Source: Chrysoperla carnea
Lineage: Eukaryota > Arthropoda > Insecta > Neuroptera > Chrysopidae
NCBI RefSeq assembly: GCF_905475395.1
Contig: NC_058338.1
Coordinates: forward strand, 44,799,935-44,863,934
Direction: 5' to 3'
Length of the DNA: 64,000 bases
Under the pieces are notes generated by a model. It saw nothing but the letters and a program-made list of their open reading frames with translations. It was not told the origin of the DNA and did no database searches. The translations under genes were made by a program, and so were the position numbers. Shown one piece after another: positions 1-48,700 of the stretch (position 1 is the stretch's first letter; every line of letters begins with the position of its first letter).

Positions 1-369
1 AATAATGATGTTCATTGGAGCCAACCAACAAAACATAGTCAACCAACACCCACCACAAGTTAACATAAGGAGGATAAGTGAGTAGGATGGTATTTTACTC
101 TTATCATCATCTCAGAGTCTCTATTTATTCTCCATATAATCTGTGTGTATAAATGTCAATGATAAACGTTTAGCAATCAGTCAATATTCAGAATGGCTAG
201 CGTATTAAATTGATAATCGTAGACTAGGTGTAGACCCATCCCCGGCACTACGGATAGCAATCCTCGGCAGTAATCTGACGGGCATTCCACCTTACGAAAC
301 TAGTAGGAAAACCTGACCAGGGAAAGGCGTACACATGTACATACTTACAGGAAGCGAGCAACCACTTTT
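1..369. other. Left-edge sequence with no gene seen
   Basis: I see no supported gene here. The stretch at 200-360 is less AT-rich than its surroundings and runs directly into the reverse-transcriptase relic that starts at 370, so it may be more of the same decayed element or another element inserted in it. No reading frame of it matches a family I recognise. Confidence 0.4.
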
Positions 370-613
370 TTGTTGAATTTAGGTACACTCGATATTCATC
401 CTTGGATTGACGACAGTGGTTTAGCCCTGAATATATCCAAAGCACAGGCGATTAAAATTAATAACTTAGGTGAAAAATTGTCACTTGCTTATTTTGGGGA
501 TATTGAACTTAAAAATACCGTCAAGCTTTATGGCATAGTTCTTCTAGATTTCAAACACCCCGTCAATTTCCTCATAAACAGAATCAATTCTTACATCTTT
601 CTTCTTTGGTCAC
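370..613 (+). pseudogene. Non-LTR retrotransposon reverse transcriptase fragment (Jockey/CR1-like)
   Basis: The plus-strand frame reads as the late part of a Jockey/CR1-type reverse transcriptase domain. It has the segment LNLGTLDIHPWIDDSGLALN followed by ISKAQAI, matching the family pattern 'W...N.L.LN..K...', then a beta-hairpin-like stretch and YGIVLLDFKHP, matching the 'v..LGv.lD..l.w..hi' pattern. About 80 residues are recognisable. There is no start codon for a gene, no catalytic YADD box in the preserved part, and the frame stops soon after, so this is a dead 5'-truncated or internally broken copy. The family call rests on motif spacing alone. Confidence 0.5.
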
Positions 614-654
614 TAGGTACTATTTTTTCTGTAAACTCTTTGATTAATATTTAA

Positions 655-1490
655 CATGCAGTCAAGGAAGGATCTTAAAAATTAAATGGAACGATTACCA
701 ATTGAATTCGAAAGTTATAAAAAGTCATGTTTTAAAGAAGGTAGACCTTGAATCAATCGTGGTAATGAGCAAATTATATGGAAAGAGAGGAAAATACATT
801 CCATTTCCATTCATGTGACAGCAACTTTAATGCACTACCTATAACCAAATTTTTAGCTGGTCCCTAAACTTTGTTGATCTTAATACATCTATTTCTTGTA
901 CTATATATTGTTTCATGTATACAAGAACACTTGAGAGAAGCACTATGAAGAAGGGTTCTTTGTCTGTTAAAAGTAGACATTACCAGATTGAACACATTTC
1001 TAACTCCGCTTCAGTTATTTTACACCATTCAACAAAGATGATAATAACAATGATGTTGAGTTGAGATGTTATAAAATGATGTGCTATGTTCATATTGTTA
1101 TCTATTTATAATGACTATATTAGAGTAGTATAAGACCTGATCTTAGCAAACCCTGTATGATATTACTACACAAGTTTAATTTTTAATTACTAAAACTAAT
1201 TTTCGGGGTTTCCGAAATATCATATTAAGTGTTATCCGCAGCTGTTGAAATTTTTCTGTTTTGTAGGTACGATATAGCATCCGGAAAATAATTAATTTGA
1301 AAATTACAATAAATTTTCATGTTTTGAAACAGACCCGTACGCAAGGAAGGGGTTTTGGGGTCAATACCCCTCCCATTGAGAATCTGTCCACATAAAATTT
1401 GAATTAACAACATAGTCCTATAAATGCCTCCACTTATGAGACGCATTTCCACTGGCGAATCAGGTACCCATACATATTTTGAGCTCGGTA
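655..1490. other. Intergenic DNA with no recognisable feature
   Basis: AT-rich sequence with no convincing coding frame, RNA gene or repeat pair that I could match elsewhere in the window. A short minus-strand open frame at 1225-1530 has no recognisable motif and overlaps the transposase-like relic on the other strand. Confidence 0.4.
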
Positions 1491-1496
1491 CATCCT

Positions 1497-1697
1497 TTGA
1501 CTTTGTCTTTGAGTCGAGTACTTCAAACAAAAAACCTGGATCTTGGCGATTCCATCGAACTAGCCGAAGCTACGAAACATTATATGATTGAAAGAAGAGG
1601 AAAGGCTGGAGAAGAATTCCGGAAAATTTTAAAAACCATGAGCGATATCTGTGATGAATACGACATAGAAGTGCAGAAGTCAAGACTCAAAAGTTGA
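1497..1697 (+). pseudogene. Possible hAT-type transposase C-terminal fragment
   Basis: The frame contains LSRVLQTKNLDLGDSIELAE, then about 40 charged helical residues ending EYDIEVQKSRLKS and a stop. This resembles the region of ZBED/ZMYM/P52rIPK-type hAT transposases where a 'LQ....D...A' helix is followed by a long helix 'R......F..I......' and a basic 'PR' motif. No DDE residues or zinc finger lie upstream, so it is an isolated relic. It could also be a chance open frame; the call is tentative. Confidence 0.35.
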
Positions 1698-2399
1698 GTT
1701 TGAGTTTTGTTTTTTGTTTGTCCGTGGAAAATCGGCATTATATCCAAACCATAAGCAACAGTTTTATGACCACATTTAAAACTACGTATTCTATATAAAT
1801 TCCATCTCATTGCTCTCAAGGAGGGCTTACTACAGCCTTCTCTATTCTTAGACCATTATACGAATTCTAATATTTATGATATTAATAAAAAAGACTAAGA
1901 TTAATGCGGTAACTGGTTAGGGGAAGTATATTCTTTTGTGTATTTTTCTTTTGATCTATTCAGAGGGTTAGGTATTGAATTTATTCTTCTTAGTCCTCTA
2001 CCGTTTGGTGATAATTGAATTAAAATAAAATGAATTGTTAATTGCTAATTATTCTAAACAAATACCTAACAGTTGAATTTAATTGATTGAATTGAATATA
2101 TTGGTGAAAAACAAATTGCTGAGAGAACGATTTTCAAATTTTAGCTAGATTAAATAGTGGGTAAAAATTACATATTATGTCCAAGGAAGTTATACACTTT
2201 AATGTAAATATGGATTGTTCTTCAAATTTTCAAATAAATGTGATATCGGCACGACATTTTTGTACATTCTAGTTGCTAAATTCAGTCTGTTATCAAGAAT
2301 ACAACGTCTTTTAGCCTATATTAAGTTGAAAAGTCGAAATATTTTAAAGTTTTAGATTTATGGCCATTTAAAATAAATCATGCGGTAGGAAATTGAGAG

Positions 2400-2530
2400 T
2401 GTCTGTTTGCAGAACTTTCAAATAGGGTCCAGGAAGAAATTAAGTATTCTATGTGCTTAACCAGATTATAAACTATCTGTGTGTCAAATTTCATCCCAAT
2501 CCGCTCAGTCATTTAGCATAGCACATAAAA
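2400..2530. repeat. Decayed interspersed repeat with an 'aaatccgttcag'-type motif
   Basis: The segment around 2480-2520 (a 'tgtcaaatttcatcccaatc' string followed by 'cgctcagtcattt') resembles the 3' part of a dispersed repeat common in insects that carries 'tttcat.aaaatccgttcagt'. Similar strings occur at about 21095-21125 and 21960-22000. It is heavily mutated; boundaries are not visible. Confidence 0.4.
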
Positions 2531-2729
2531 AATATTCTAAACTTCTCAAGAATAGCTCTTAGTATCTCAATTATAGTATGATATCAATTTGACAGAATCC
2601 TGAGAAATTTTAAAAAAACAACTTCGATTTAAAACAAAAATTAAGCAGAATAAGAAGGCATGTTATTTGTTGCTAATTATGTCACTTACATTAACATTTG
2701 TTCATATATTTACTGAATTTTTATCATTT

Positions 2730-3010
2730 ACAAAAGTTTAGAGTAAAAGTTTTAGAAAATTTGTAGATTTAAAAGTTAAGTTATTAGAATTTTATTCTTT
2801 AAACTAATATTAGAAAAAATGTAAATAATATTACAAAAAAGATAGGAAATTTAATGATCTACAATAAAGACTAGTACTATTTGCAGAGGTCTAAAGTGCA
2901 CGGTTAAGGGGATATAGCATAAAACGGTTTTCCTTAAAATGGAGGCACTTCCCCCACCTATTTTTGTAAGAATTTTGTGCATTTACATTCAGTACGCGAT
3001 ACTGAACCAA
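2730..3010 (+). repeat. Dispersed repeat family D, copy 1
   Basis: This segment matches 29990-30310 in reverse complement (shared strings 'aaaacggttttccttaa' and 'gtagatttaaaagttaagtt') and 30375-30500 in direct orientation (shared 'aaaagataggaaatt', 'tctacaat' and 'cacattcagtacg'). It is therefore a dispersed repeat, probably a decayed DNA element. No coding capacity is visible. Confidence 0.5.
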
Positions 3011-3411
3011 TTTAAATAAAAAATAACTCCTGTAATTTAATGAAGAAAAAAATTATCTGTAGGCTGAAGTATTTTCATAATAAAAAATCTAAGAATTTTA
3101 ATAATTTATTTTATTTATTAATCGAAAGAAGAGACATTTTTATTAAGAGAGTGAGATGCTAAGATTGAAAACTGTCCAATTAAATTAGTTTACGTTTCTT
3201 TTTATTTTTGGATAATTCCCTCCATATACGCAAGTGAACACCTACCACGTATACTGGATTTCATGGTTCTATGAGTGGGTGGCTTCATGAGTGGAAATTT
3301 TTTAAGTTTTCCCATTGAAATATCTCGAAAATTAGGCCTCAGATCGAAATCTGGTAAAAAGTTTTTTGTTTGTTTTATATGTTTTATTGCTGTATAGTAT
3401 GTATACACGTA

Positions 3412-4143
3412 TTGTATACAGTGTGTTCATTTTAAAAGTATCCACTCTTGATAACTCTTCACCTTATCTGATTATTGTTTAGAGTGAAGACACGTAGATT
3501 TAGATATAGAAGGGAAGTTCATAAATGGTACCTAGAGAACTTTTCATCTCTTTCCCAAAGTTTTTACGGACGTAAAAAGTGAGGTCGAGTTTATAAATGA
3601 ATAACATAGGTCAATTGGATCTTGGGTCCGTAGGACGTATCTTGTAAACCGTTTGAGAAAGAACAAAAGTTTAAATCTAAAACATGTTCCTTATCAAAAA
3701 ATAAACAACTTTTGTTTGAAACATTTGTTCGTAAACATCACTGTTTACCCGTGAGAGCGCAAATTGTATAGTATGTATTATATGAGAATATCAGTTATAT
3801 GCGTGTGACATGTATGTATGTGTAATGTGACAGAGTAATCAACACTGTCTATACATGGTATTTCAAGAATTAACTCAGTCATTTGTTTGTTTTCACTAGT
3901 TGTTCATCGTTTCAACAAAATAAGCCGTTATTGTGGATTATTTAAGAGAACGTATTTCAAATTTAAATTTTAAATTTCAAACCTTAACCTTAAGCACTCG
4001 GTCAGCGTAACAAAAACCAAAAACATAAATCTTTAATCTATTTATAAAGCTGCAGTAATCGTACGTTTTTTTTTTGTTTTTTTTTTATGTAAATAAACTT
4101 ACTTTCATTCAATGTTAATGATAAAAAATATGAACACACTGTT
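3412..4143. mobile_element. Possible DNA-transposon relic with short TIRs
   Basis: The string 'acagtgtgttcat' near 3419 is matched by its reverse complement 'atgaacacactgt' near 4130. They bound a ~720-bp interval with no transposase frame. The interior contains a copy of family E (3548-3768). The arrangement suggests a non-autonomous TIR element that captured or was invaded by the other repeat. Only 13 bp of TIR are clear. Confidence 0.4.
3548..3768 (+). repeat. Dispersed repeat family E, copy 1
   Basis: The segment runs from 'acggacgtaaaaagtgaggt' through 'ttgggtccgtagga' to 'aaacatcactgtttacccgt'. The same text is present in reverse complement at about 52470-52660, and partially related copies lie at 39890-40260, 30650-31230, 59080-59560 and 63100-63640. 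It is one of the most abundant repeats in the window. Confidence 0.6.
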
Positions 4144-6334
4144 TTATAAGACGATAGTCATAATAAATTTCAAACCTAAGTTCTTTCTTTTCAAGTTTCA
4201 AAAGCAATTTCAAAAATAAATTATGTATCCTTTCGTAACTCATAAAGTAAAAATTTGTTGGCAAATCCAAATAAATAATTTTTCAATTTTCATTATTTAT
4301 ATGTAATTTATTTTCAACGTCTATATTTATTATTTACAATGAACAACGGATTATTATGGTTTCTGAAATATAAAGGTTTATTTAATTCGCTTTGGCTGCT
4401 CATTTGTAACGAATATTGGACTCAATATTAGTGTTAATAGAATTAGAGTTTGATGTTAGCTTATATAGTTAGGGGACATGTTGAAAATTTTCTACTTTTT
4501 TTGATTTTTCATGAATAGAATTTACAACTTTGTGGATATATACTTCCTCGTAAAAATATATATAAAATATAAAAAATGGCTTTTTTTGAAATAATTTGAA
4601 AGTTATTAAATGAATGTCTAATCTTTCAACACCCTTTCACCGCAAGTCGCGTTAAAGAAATTCGTTCAAAAACCCACCAAATGTAATACATCAATTATTA
4701 ATCATACCCCAAATATTAAATATACCCAATTTTTAATCGAATATTAACTATACCCCATTCAGTCTAAAAAATGCAATAGTTTATTCGTCCGAGGTAATTT
4801 TCTAAAGCTTTGGCAGTTATTTGGGCTATAACTTGATGGATGTTAGCGTTTAGATGCTCCAACTTTGTTGGTTTGGTGATTTAGGCGCGACTCTAAAGAA
4901 GAAAACGTCACAAAAAGAAATCGAATGACGTATTCTTGACTGAACGCATTCTACTATTATGTAGAAGCCTTATCCTATGTTCAATGCAGTTTCCTCTAAC
5001 TTTTTCTTACAATTATTACAGAATTGTTATTGTTCTACTAGAATAAGTACATAATTTGAGCATTGTGCGTTGTTGAACATTAGTTAACCGATTTATATCA
5101 TAAAACGAATGTTTCAAACTAACATTTGACATTTGAAACAAGCGAAAATATTAACAGCATTCTAATTTACCGAGTTTCTAAAATTGGAAACTGAAATTAT
5201 TGTAACACCTAATATATGTTAACAAATCAATAACTTATCTTGTTAAATACTACTAACTCTACTGTAAACTTAATTAAATACTACAGATTAAACATTTTTT
5301 GTACACTTACCTTCATTTAAATAAAGTAGCCACAACAAATTGCAAGTGAGATTTGAATTTGAAATTTTTTTATATATCAATTTTCTAATTTTAATTTTTT
5401 TGCATACAAACTTTCAATCGTTATTTAAACGATTATTAGACCGTTATTTCGGCTATGATATAATGAAAAATAGTATACAACCTACGATCAGAATGTTAGG
5501 TACCCTGCGTGATATAAAGGTCGAGGGAAAACTACAAGAAATCTAACTTTCTGATCTAGGGTTGTAATATACCTACCACTCAGTGCCCACAACATGTGTC
5601 TAAAAACATTTTGCTACGCTAGCATGTATTGGGTCTTAAATAGTCGATTATTAGATATTAAATTCGTAAATAAATATACATTTAGAACTAACTTCTATAT
5701 TGTCGTAAATAAGTCATATTATTTTAAGTGTATTTTGAACAATATTCAACAAATATAAAACTATTTATAGAACTTTTTTATAGGTATTTTTACGTTTTAT
5801 TTATGTACACGTATGTGTGTACGTACAGCTACACACAACATATTACAAGTATTCACAAAAGCTATTTTTAATTAAATACACACAACACATAACAAACAAA
5901 TTGTATTTTATATGTTCAAATATAAATAAAATTTTGGCTATTTATTCAAATTTTAAAATGCATTTATCTAAGTTTATACTACATACAGATTGATTGAGAT
6001 AAATGATCTTGGAATTAATATATTTTTAGATTTGTTGGCTTTTAAATGCGTAAGACATTCTGACGCTCAAGATTAGCATATTCAATTTATTGTTGAGAGA
6101 AATTCCTATAGGGGAAATAATAATCGGCAATATTAGTGCAAGCGTAACAAGAGGAAATTGTTAACCAATGGGGTCAAGTTCAGAAACTAAGATTGGTCGA
6201 TTATTGGAAACACATCAAATGATTTCCTCTTTTCAAACTTGGCTGTTACGTATTAACCCGAGCCTACACATTCGGCTTTCATCCTAACTTTGTTTTTACT
6301 GGGACTATTTTGATAATACGATAGTTGTTATACA
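4144..6334. other. AT-rich intergenic DNA with no gene seen
   Basis: No coding frame with recognisable content. A 68-codon frame at 5340-5546 is hydrophobic and low-complexity at its start and matches nothing I know. No RNA gene or clear repeat boundary was found. Confidence 0.4.
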
Positions 6335-6657
6335 TATACAGAATGTTCGAATTACAACCAGGCATATAAATATCACGAGTATGACAGAATGCATGCGTTA
6401 AGCAATGCATCTAAATGAGAGGTATTATATACATGTGTTGAAGGTTCGATATGCGTTGAGATAGTTGTAAGACGCTTGGAGAGTGGGAGTTTCTTAGTTG
6501 AATAGATGAACTACAACAGATAAGCTACGATAAAAGTCACTTTTGCAATTTCATATAACATCTATAATACCTCTAACTTAGATACATTGCTTAACGCATG
6601 TACTCTATCACACTCGTAATATTGATATGCCTAGATGTAAATCGAACATTCTGTATA
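6335..6657. mobile_element. Long-TIR hairpin MITE, family A, copy 1
   Basis: The two ends are near-perfect inverted repeats of about 100 bp. The left end begins 'tatacagaatgttcg' and continues with 'aggcatataaatatcacgag'; the right end is the reverse complement, closing 'cgaacattctgtata'. The centre carries 'cttggagagtgggagtttct'. Copy 2 is at 25597-25917 with its centre in the opposite orientation, and a divergent relative is at 51902-52216. No protein is encoded, so it is a non-autonomous element able to fold into one hairpin. Confidence 0.8.
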
Positions 6658-8176
6658 ATAAGACGTAATATCTAACAAGCTTACGTATATTGATCAGTTT
6701 TTAAAGGACCTCGGATGAAATACATTGATTTTTGGTTTTTTGAAAACTATGGATTAAGGTAGGATTGATCATGTTGATCAGAAGTTCTTATGGACTCAAT
6801 CCTCAAAAATCATTTTTAAGTCAAAGAAAACAGGGTGATTTAATTGGAGTATATTAACATAGAAATATTAAAAAAACTGACTTTGTATATAGATATCGGT
6901 TTATTTCAAGTAGCCACTGAGGAAATTCAATTACGCGAACTCAAGTTATCTTCATTACCAATTATCCGGATAGATTTTTAGTCAGCTTTTTATATTAGTA
7001 TCCAATTATTTTCATATACCTAAGTTTGCTTTTTTACATTAGTATTCGAGATAATATTCTGTCACAATTAATGTAGACAATTGGAGTCCTATTTATCAAG
7101 AGACATGATTAAAACGTTATCTGAGTCTTTTTAAACTTTTGAAAGGGTAAAAAAAGGTTTTGTAATTTTTTTTGTGCTTAAAATTAAACTATAATTAAAA
7201 TTGACTTAAAAAATATTTTTGACTTATCAGTAACTAGGGTTTTACCCAGATTATTAAAGTTGGATTTCTGTTGTGTTTTCCATGATAAACTCTTGACAGA
7301 ATCAATATATATATATTATGCATCTGGTTGTTCATAAATTCCAATAAGACAGAGTAGTAGAAACCTGTAAGAAAAAAGTGTACGATTTTCATTGTTTCAA
7401 TCACATACACTTTAAGATCATATTCCCTAAAATTAACTGTAACGATTACATGTTAAAGAGGGTATCTTCAGAGGTACAATATGTAGAGATTCTAAGTGCA
7501 TGATTCACACGTTTTTATCAACAGTTTAATATTTGAATTCTTCATTTGAAGAATAACAGTGATTTTAACAGGAACAATTGATACGGTGTTTGTTTCCCTA
7601 CAGTATTGTAAGAAAGTTTTGGTTTATATACACAGTACATACATATAAACCAAATACATGCTTTGTAGTCAAGTACTATATTATTTTTAGCTTTATAATA
7701 CCACAAATATAATATATTTTGGGCAAGTGCTGCTTATAAATTTTATAATATAGATATCTCTCTTCAATCATCAAAACTATATAACGATGAACTCATAATT
7801 AAATTAAAATTTTGTTTTTATATCATCGACAATCTTAAAATTTTTATGGCATTATTATAAACTACACAAGATTGTTTAAATATTTTAGATAGTTTTTTAT
7901 CACACTCTCTAGATTTTTTTATATAAAAATATCCAATTGAAAAGGATAACCTATATGATTCATCATTTTTTCAGCCAAATTTGATAAAATAAAAAGCTCG
8001 ATAACCTAGGAATTTTTTGTGATTTTTGGAATCTTTGTTAATCAAAAAATGTATTTTTGAAGCTTTATTGAAATCCCTAGTATTATTAAATCCTTGCATA
8101 TCTCCTTAAATGTCAATTGTGATTCTAGATACTACCCCTATAATAATATTTTGAATGAGCCTTTTTCTTAATTCAC
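6658..8176. other. Upstream flank of Alk with no gene seen
   Basis: Strongly AT-rich with no recognisable coding frame. Alk non-coding leader exons or a promoter could lie here, but nothing in the sequence lets me place them. Confidence 0.4.
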
Positions 8177-8188
8177 AAGTTTATATCT

Positions 8189-8468
8189 CTAAGAGCCTAA
8201 ATGGCCGAGCGGTCTAAGGCGTGTGCCTTTGACTGTTTGTCCATTAAGACTTAGGTTGCGGGTTCGAACCCAGGCAGCGGCAGTGTGAACAATTTATAAA
8301 TAATGGGAGTGCAGAATTGATTCTCGTCGCTTGTATAAGAACGAAGTAACCGACTCCACCCACATCAAAATGTAATTGTAAATATGTTTGTAATTAAATA
8401 AATAAAGATTAACAAATAATGATGTGGGTGGCCTCTGTTATAGGCGTTTCTTATTTATTATTATTATT
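8189..8468 (+). mobile_element. tRNA-derived SINE with target-site duplication
   Basis: The head is tRNA-like: an A box 'tggccgagcggtctaaggcg' (8202-8221) and a B box 'ggttcgaaccc' (8261-8271), with Leu/Ser-type spacing. An unrelated body follows, then a 3' tail of TTA/ATT triplets. The insertion is flanked by a perfect 12-bp direct repeat 'aagtttatatct' at 8177-8188 and 8469-8480. Those features together define a complete, fairly young SINE. The tRNA part continues straight into the body, so it is not a functional tRNA gene. It sits ~50 bp before the putative leader exon of Alk. Confidence 0.85.
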
Positions 8469-8522
8469 AAGTTTATATCTATAGTAATTTAAAATAATTT
8501 TAATATATTTTTCGTTTTTCAG

Positions 8523-8805
8523 GATTTCTACATGAACAACTCATATTTGACAATAACAATACCAAAACAACAACTATGGAAGGAACTAAAAATCAACGCC
8601 GATTGTGTCCAAACTCTACAAAATAATATTTATAAATTCAAACTAATTAACTCACAAAATACTCAAAATGAAAGTGTCACAATATCACAAAAGACCAAAT
8701 TTTCTATAAATAATTTAATTATTTATTAGACATAAACAAATAATAAAAATTAACAAAAAAAAAAAAAAAAAAATTAATAATAAACACAAAAAATAAAAAT
8801 TTAAT
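8523..8805 (+). promoter_or_regulatory. Putative Alk 5' leader exon with a 65-codon uORF
   Basis: A pyrimidine-rich acceptor 'ttttcgtttttcag' ends at 8522, suggesting that a leader exon begins here and runs into the Alk start codon at 8806. The leader contains a complete upstream ORF (8532-8729, 65 codons), followed by an A-rich tract around 8755-8775. If this is transcribed as leader, the uORF would be expected to reduce initiation at Alk. The uORF product (start MNNSYLTITIPKQQLWKELK) matches no family I know, and the frame could be fortuitous. Confidence 0.4.
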
Positions 8806-45772
<36,967 letters not shown>

Positions 45773-48700
45773 AAATTATTTTTCATTTTAAAAAATCACA
45801 TAAAATCGTTTTTTGGAAAAAAAAGGAACATTGTAATACCTACAACTTTTATATTTGTTGTTAAAAAAATATATACACAGGGTATTTGGAAAATTATTTT
45901 GTGGGCCGTGCCAGAACATAAAAATTATTCTAAATGTTTAAAAATAATTAAAATTTTAAAAGAATCTGTTACATTTTGCAAAAAATACATCCCTCTAGCA
46001 ACTCAACCAAACAATTTTTTTCGAGGTTACAATTACAGATAGTATTTTATATTTTGGCTTACTAGAACTTTTTGAAGACAGTTTTCAGAGCTGTTTTTTC
46101 TAGCATTTTAACATTCATAGTATCCATGCCTAAAATTGTCGGTAGAAATATTGATAGTTATATTTTCCGATTTATTTCATACAAAATACCGAAAGTGCAT
46201 TGGAAAAAGAGGCGAGCAAATAATACTGATGAACAGTATTAAAATTTTCCACCAATAATCAATAGCAGCTTGTTGGATTTTTGGGGAAAAATTTAAACCT
46301 ATTTTCGAGCAATCGAATCTAAGAGAAAGGAAAATTCAGATTATTTTTAAACATAAAGAATACAGACACGAAAATTCTGGTGTACTATTGTATCTTGAAC
46401 TAAAACCACCCCCTCCCCCACTACTGATTATGTGAAAGACAATTTACTTTACAAAAATAATAGGGGTAAATATTTTTATAAATTGTACACTTGTTTGAAA
46501 AGAATTGTGAAAAAAATCCATATCCTGCAATTTTTGACAAAATATTTGTGGACTGTATTAAATAAGGAGAGAAAAACATTTATTTATTTTATTCAAAAAA
46601 AATCGGCAAATTTTCAACAAAAAAAACTCGCGAGACTATTAAATCTCGAGATTAAATGCGAGACAGAATTTTCATTTTTTAAATTTTGAACACACAACGA
46701 ATCAAAGAGTCAAAGACTGAGGAATAGAAAACAAATTTTATAGTTTAAAAAAAGGAAAAAAGACATTTTATCTAATATTTAACATTATAAATATACGTAT
46801 TTTTTGTGAATCTTTGTGAGAAATATAGGCGAAATACTTAAAAATCGCAAAGCTTTAAGGCGGTTATAAACAAACTAAAAGAAGTCTTCTTGTTTTTCTT
46901 CATGATATTCCTTCTTATAAACAATTTTTTACGTCATTTATGGGATGACTGATCTCTACAAACTAGCAAAAAATGACATAAGAAATTTTAGAAAGTTCGC
47001 TGTATGACTTTGTTACAAAATTGGACACAGGATTCTGCTCTGGGGTACACCGCACGAGACTATTTTTTTAGAGTGCATTTGTCTCCTTCCGATTTGTATA
47101 GTTCTAAAAATTAAGTTAAAATAATTGAGAAAACTTTAACTTATCTTATAATGCTGTGGCAGCATTTTCCTTTTCTACCTAAAAACTAAAAATGTGATGG
47201 ATAACGTTTTTATTAATAATAATTTTATTTCACTAATTTACAATTTGTGCAGTGCTAAAAATTGCTAAGAAAAACTGCAACGTACTGAAACGGAAACAAA
47301 TCAGAAAGTTTTAGAAATTTAAATTGATTTAGAAATTTCGTTCACCTTGAAACACAACAATTTACATTTACTTGGAATTTATTATTTAAAGAGCTTTTTT
47401 TTTAAATGTGTCGTAAAAACCTTTCGTCCATCCTATTCCCAGATTTCCATTTTTTGATTTTTTTTTTTCAAAAAAACTAATAAATTCAGAATTTTATACA
47501 ATTTTTTTATCGATTTTTTCAAATTTTACTTTTATGTTAATACTGGCAGTGCTGGATTTAGGGGCGGCAAAATTTTTGAAACGTCAAAATTTTAAGAGCA
47601 ACCAACCATTTCAAGGCAATCCCAATTTTTTTCAATATAATTTATTGAATAATCTAATGATTAAATATCAAATATTATATTTGATTTCAACTTCAAAAAC
47701 AAATATTCCTGTTTCATATTCCAAAGCAAATATTCCCGTTTTATAGCCTTCACCTCCCTTGCCCTCATTTACTGAGTTTTAATTTCTTTTACGCGGAACC
47801 CTAAGTCTAACAACCCTAAAATAAAAGTAGCTTAAGTTACTCCTTTTAACATTAGCTATCTATCATTGTAAGTCCTGTCAAAATTAAACTGACCGAGACA
47901 GACAAAATTTTAAAAATTGGTTTTTAATATAAATATCGAAAAATTGTTACTTAGACAGACTCTTCAATTTTATGGGGATTTCAACGCTAAGATGACATCG
48001 GCGTGAGTAAAAACCATGAAAACCATAATTATTACATTGAGATTGTAAACAGCATTTCCGTTAAATATTATATATCTATGCAAGGTAACATATTAGCATT
48101 AAAGTCGTGTAGATATACGCAGATAATAACAGTATGTAAAGTAGGTACTCACAATTCAAGGGGACTGGCTTTTAGTGTGTCGCTGTTCTGATTTCGCCTA
48201 TACGACAGGTACTTATATATGATCGAATTTTAGCGATTTGAAAGAATGTACTTAATAAAACCAAAACTAATTTAATATCTAAAATATGTCGTTCAGAGTT
48301 GAGTGACTAACTTCATGATTTAAAAAAAAAAATATTTGAATTTTTTGCTACATCTAAACCGATATGACAATAAATATATTTAAATAATACTTTTATTTGG
48401 AAAATTTTTCTAATGCAATACAAAATATTTTAATATTTATTAAAATTTTCGTTGGGGAAAAAAACAATCAATAACATAAATAATTAAATGACTTAAATCC
48501 GTCCGAAAAATATGAATACGAAAAATAAGAATAATTTCAAAAGAATTTGAAAAATTTAATTTTAATTCGAAATTTTAATATTTATTTTGAAACAAAAATA
48601 TTCCCAGTCTTTGGACATTGTACTTTGGACATTGTACTAAAAAAAAGTCGTTGCGGTACATTTATCCAAAATTTTCGATTTTAAAACAATCGAGCTACTT

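Noticed and set aside
8196-8285. A functional tRNA gene (Leu/Ser-like)
   Set aside because: The A and B boxes are good, but the sequence continues into a SINE body and tail inside a 12-bp target-site duplication.
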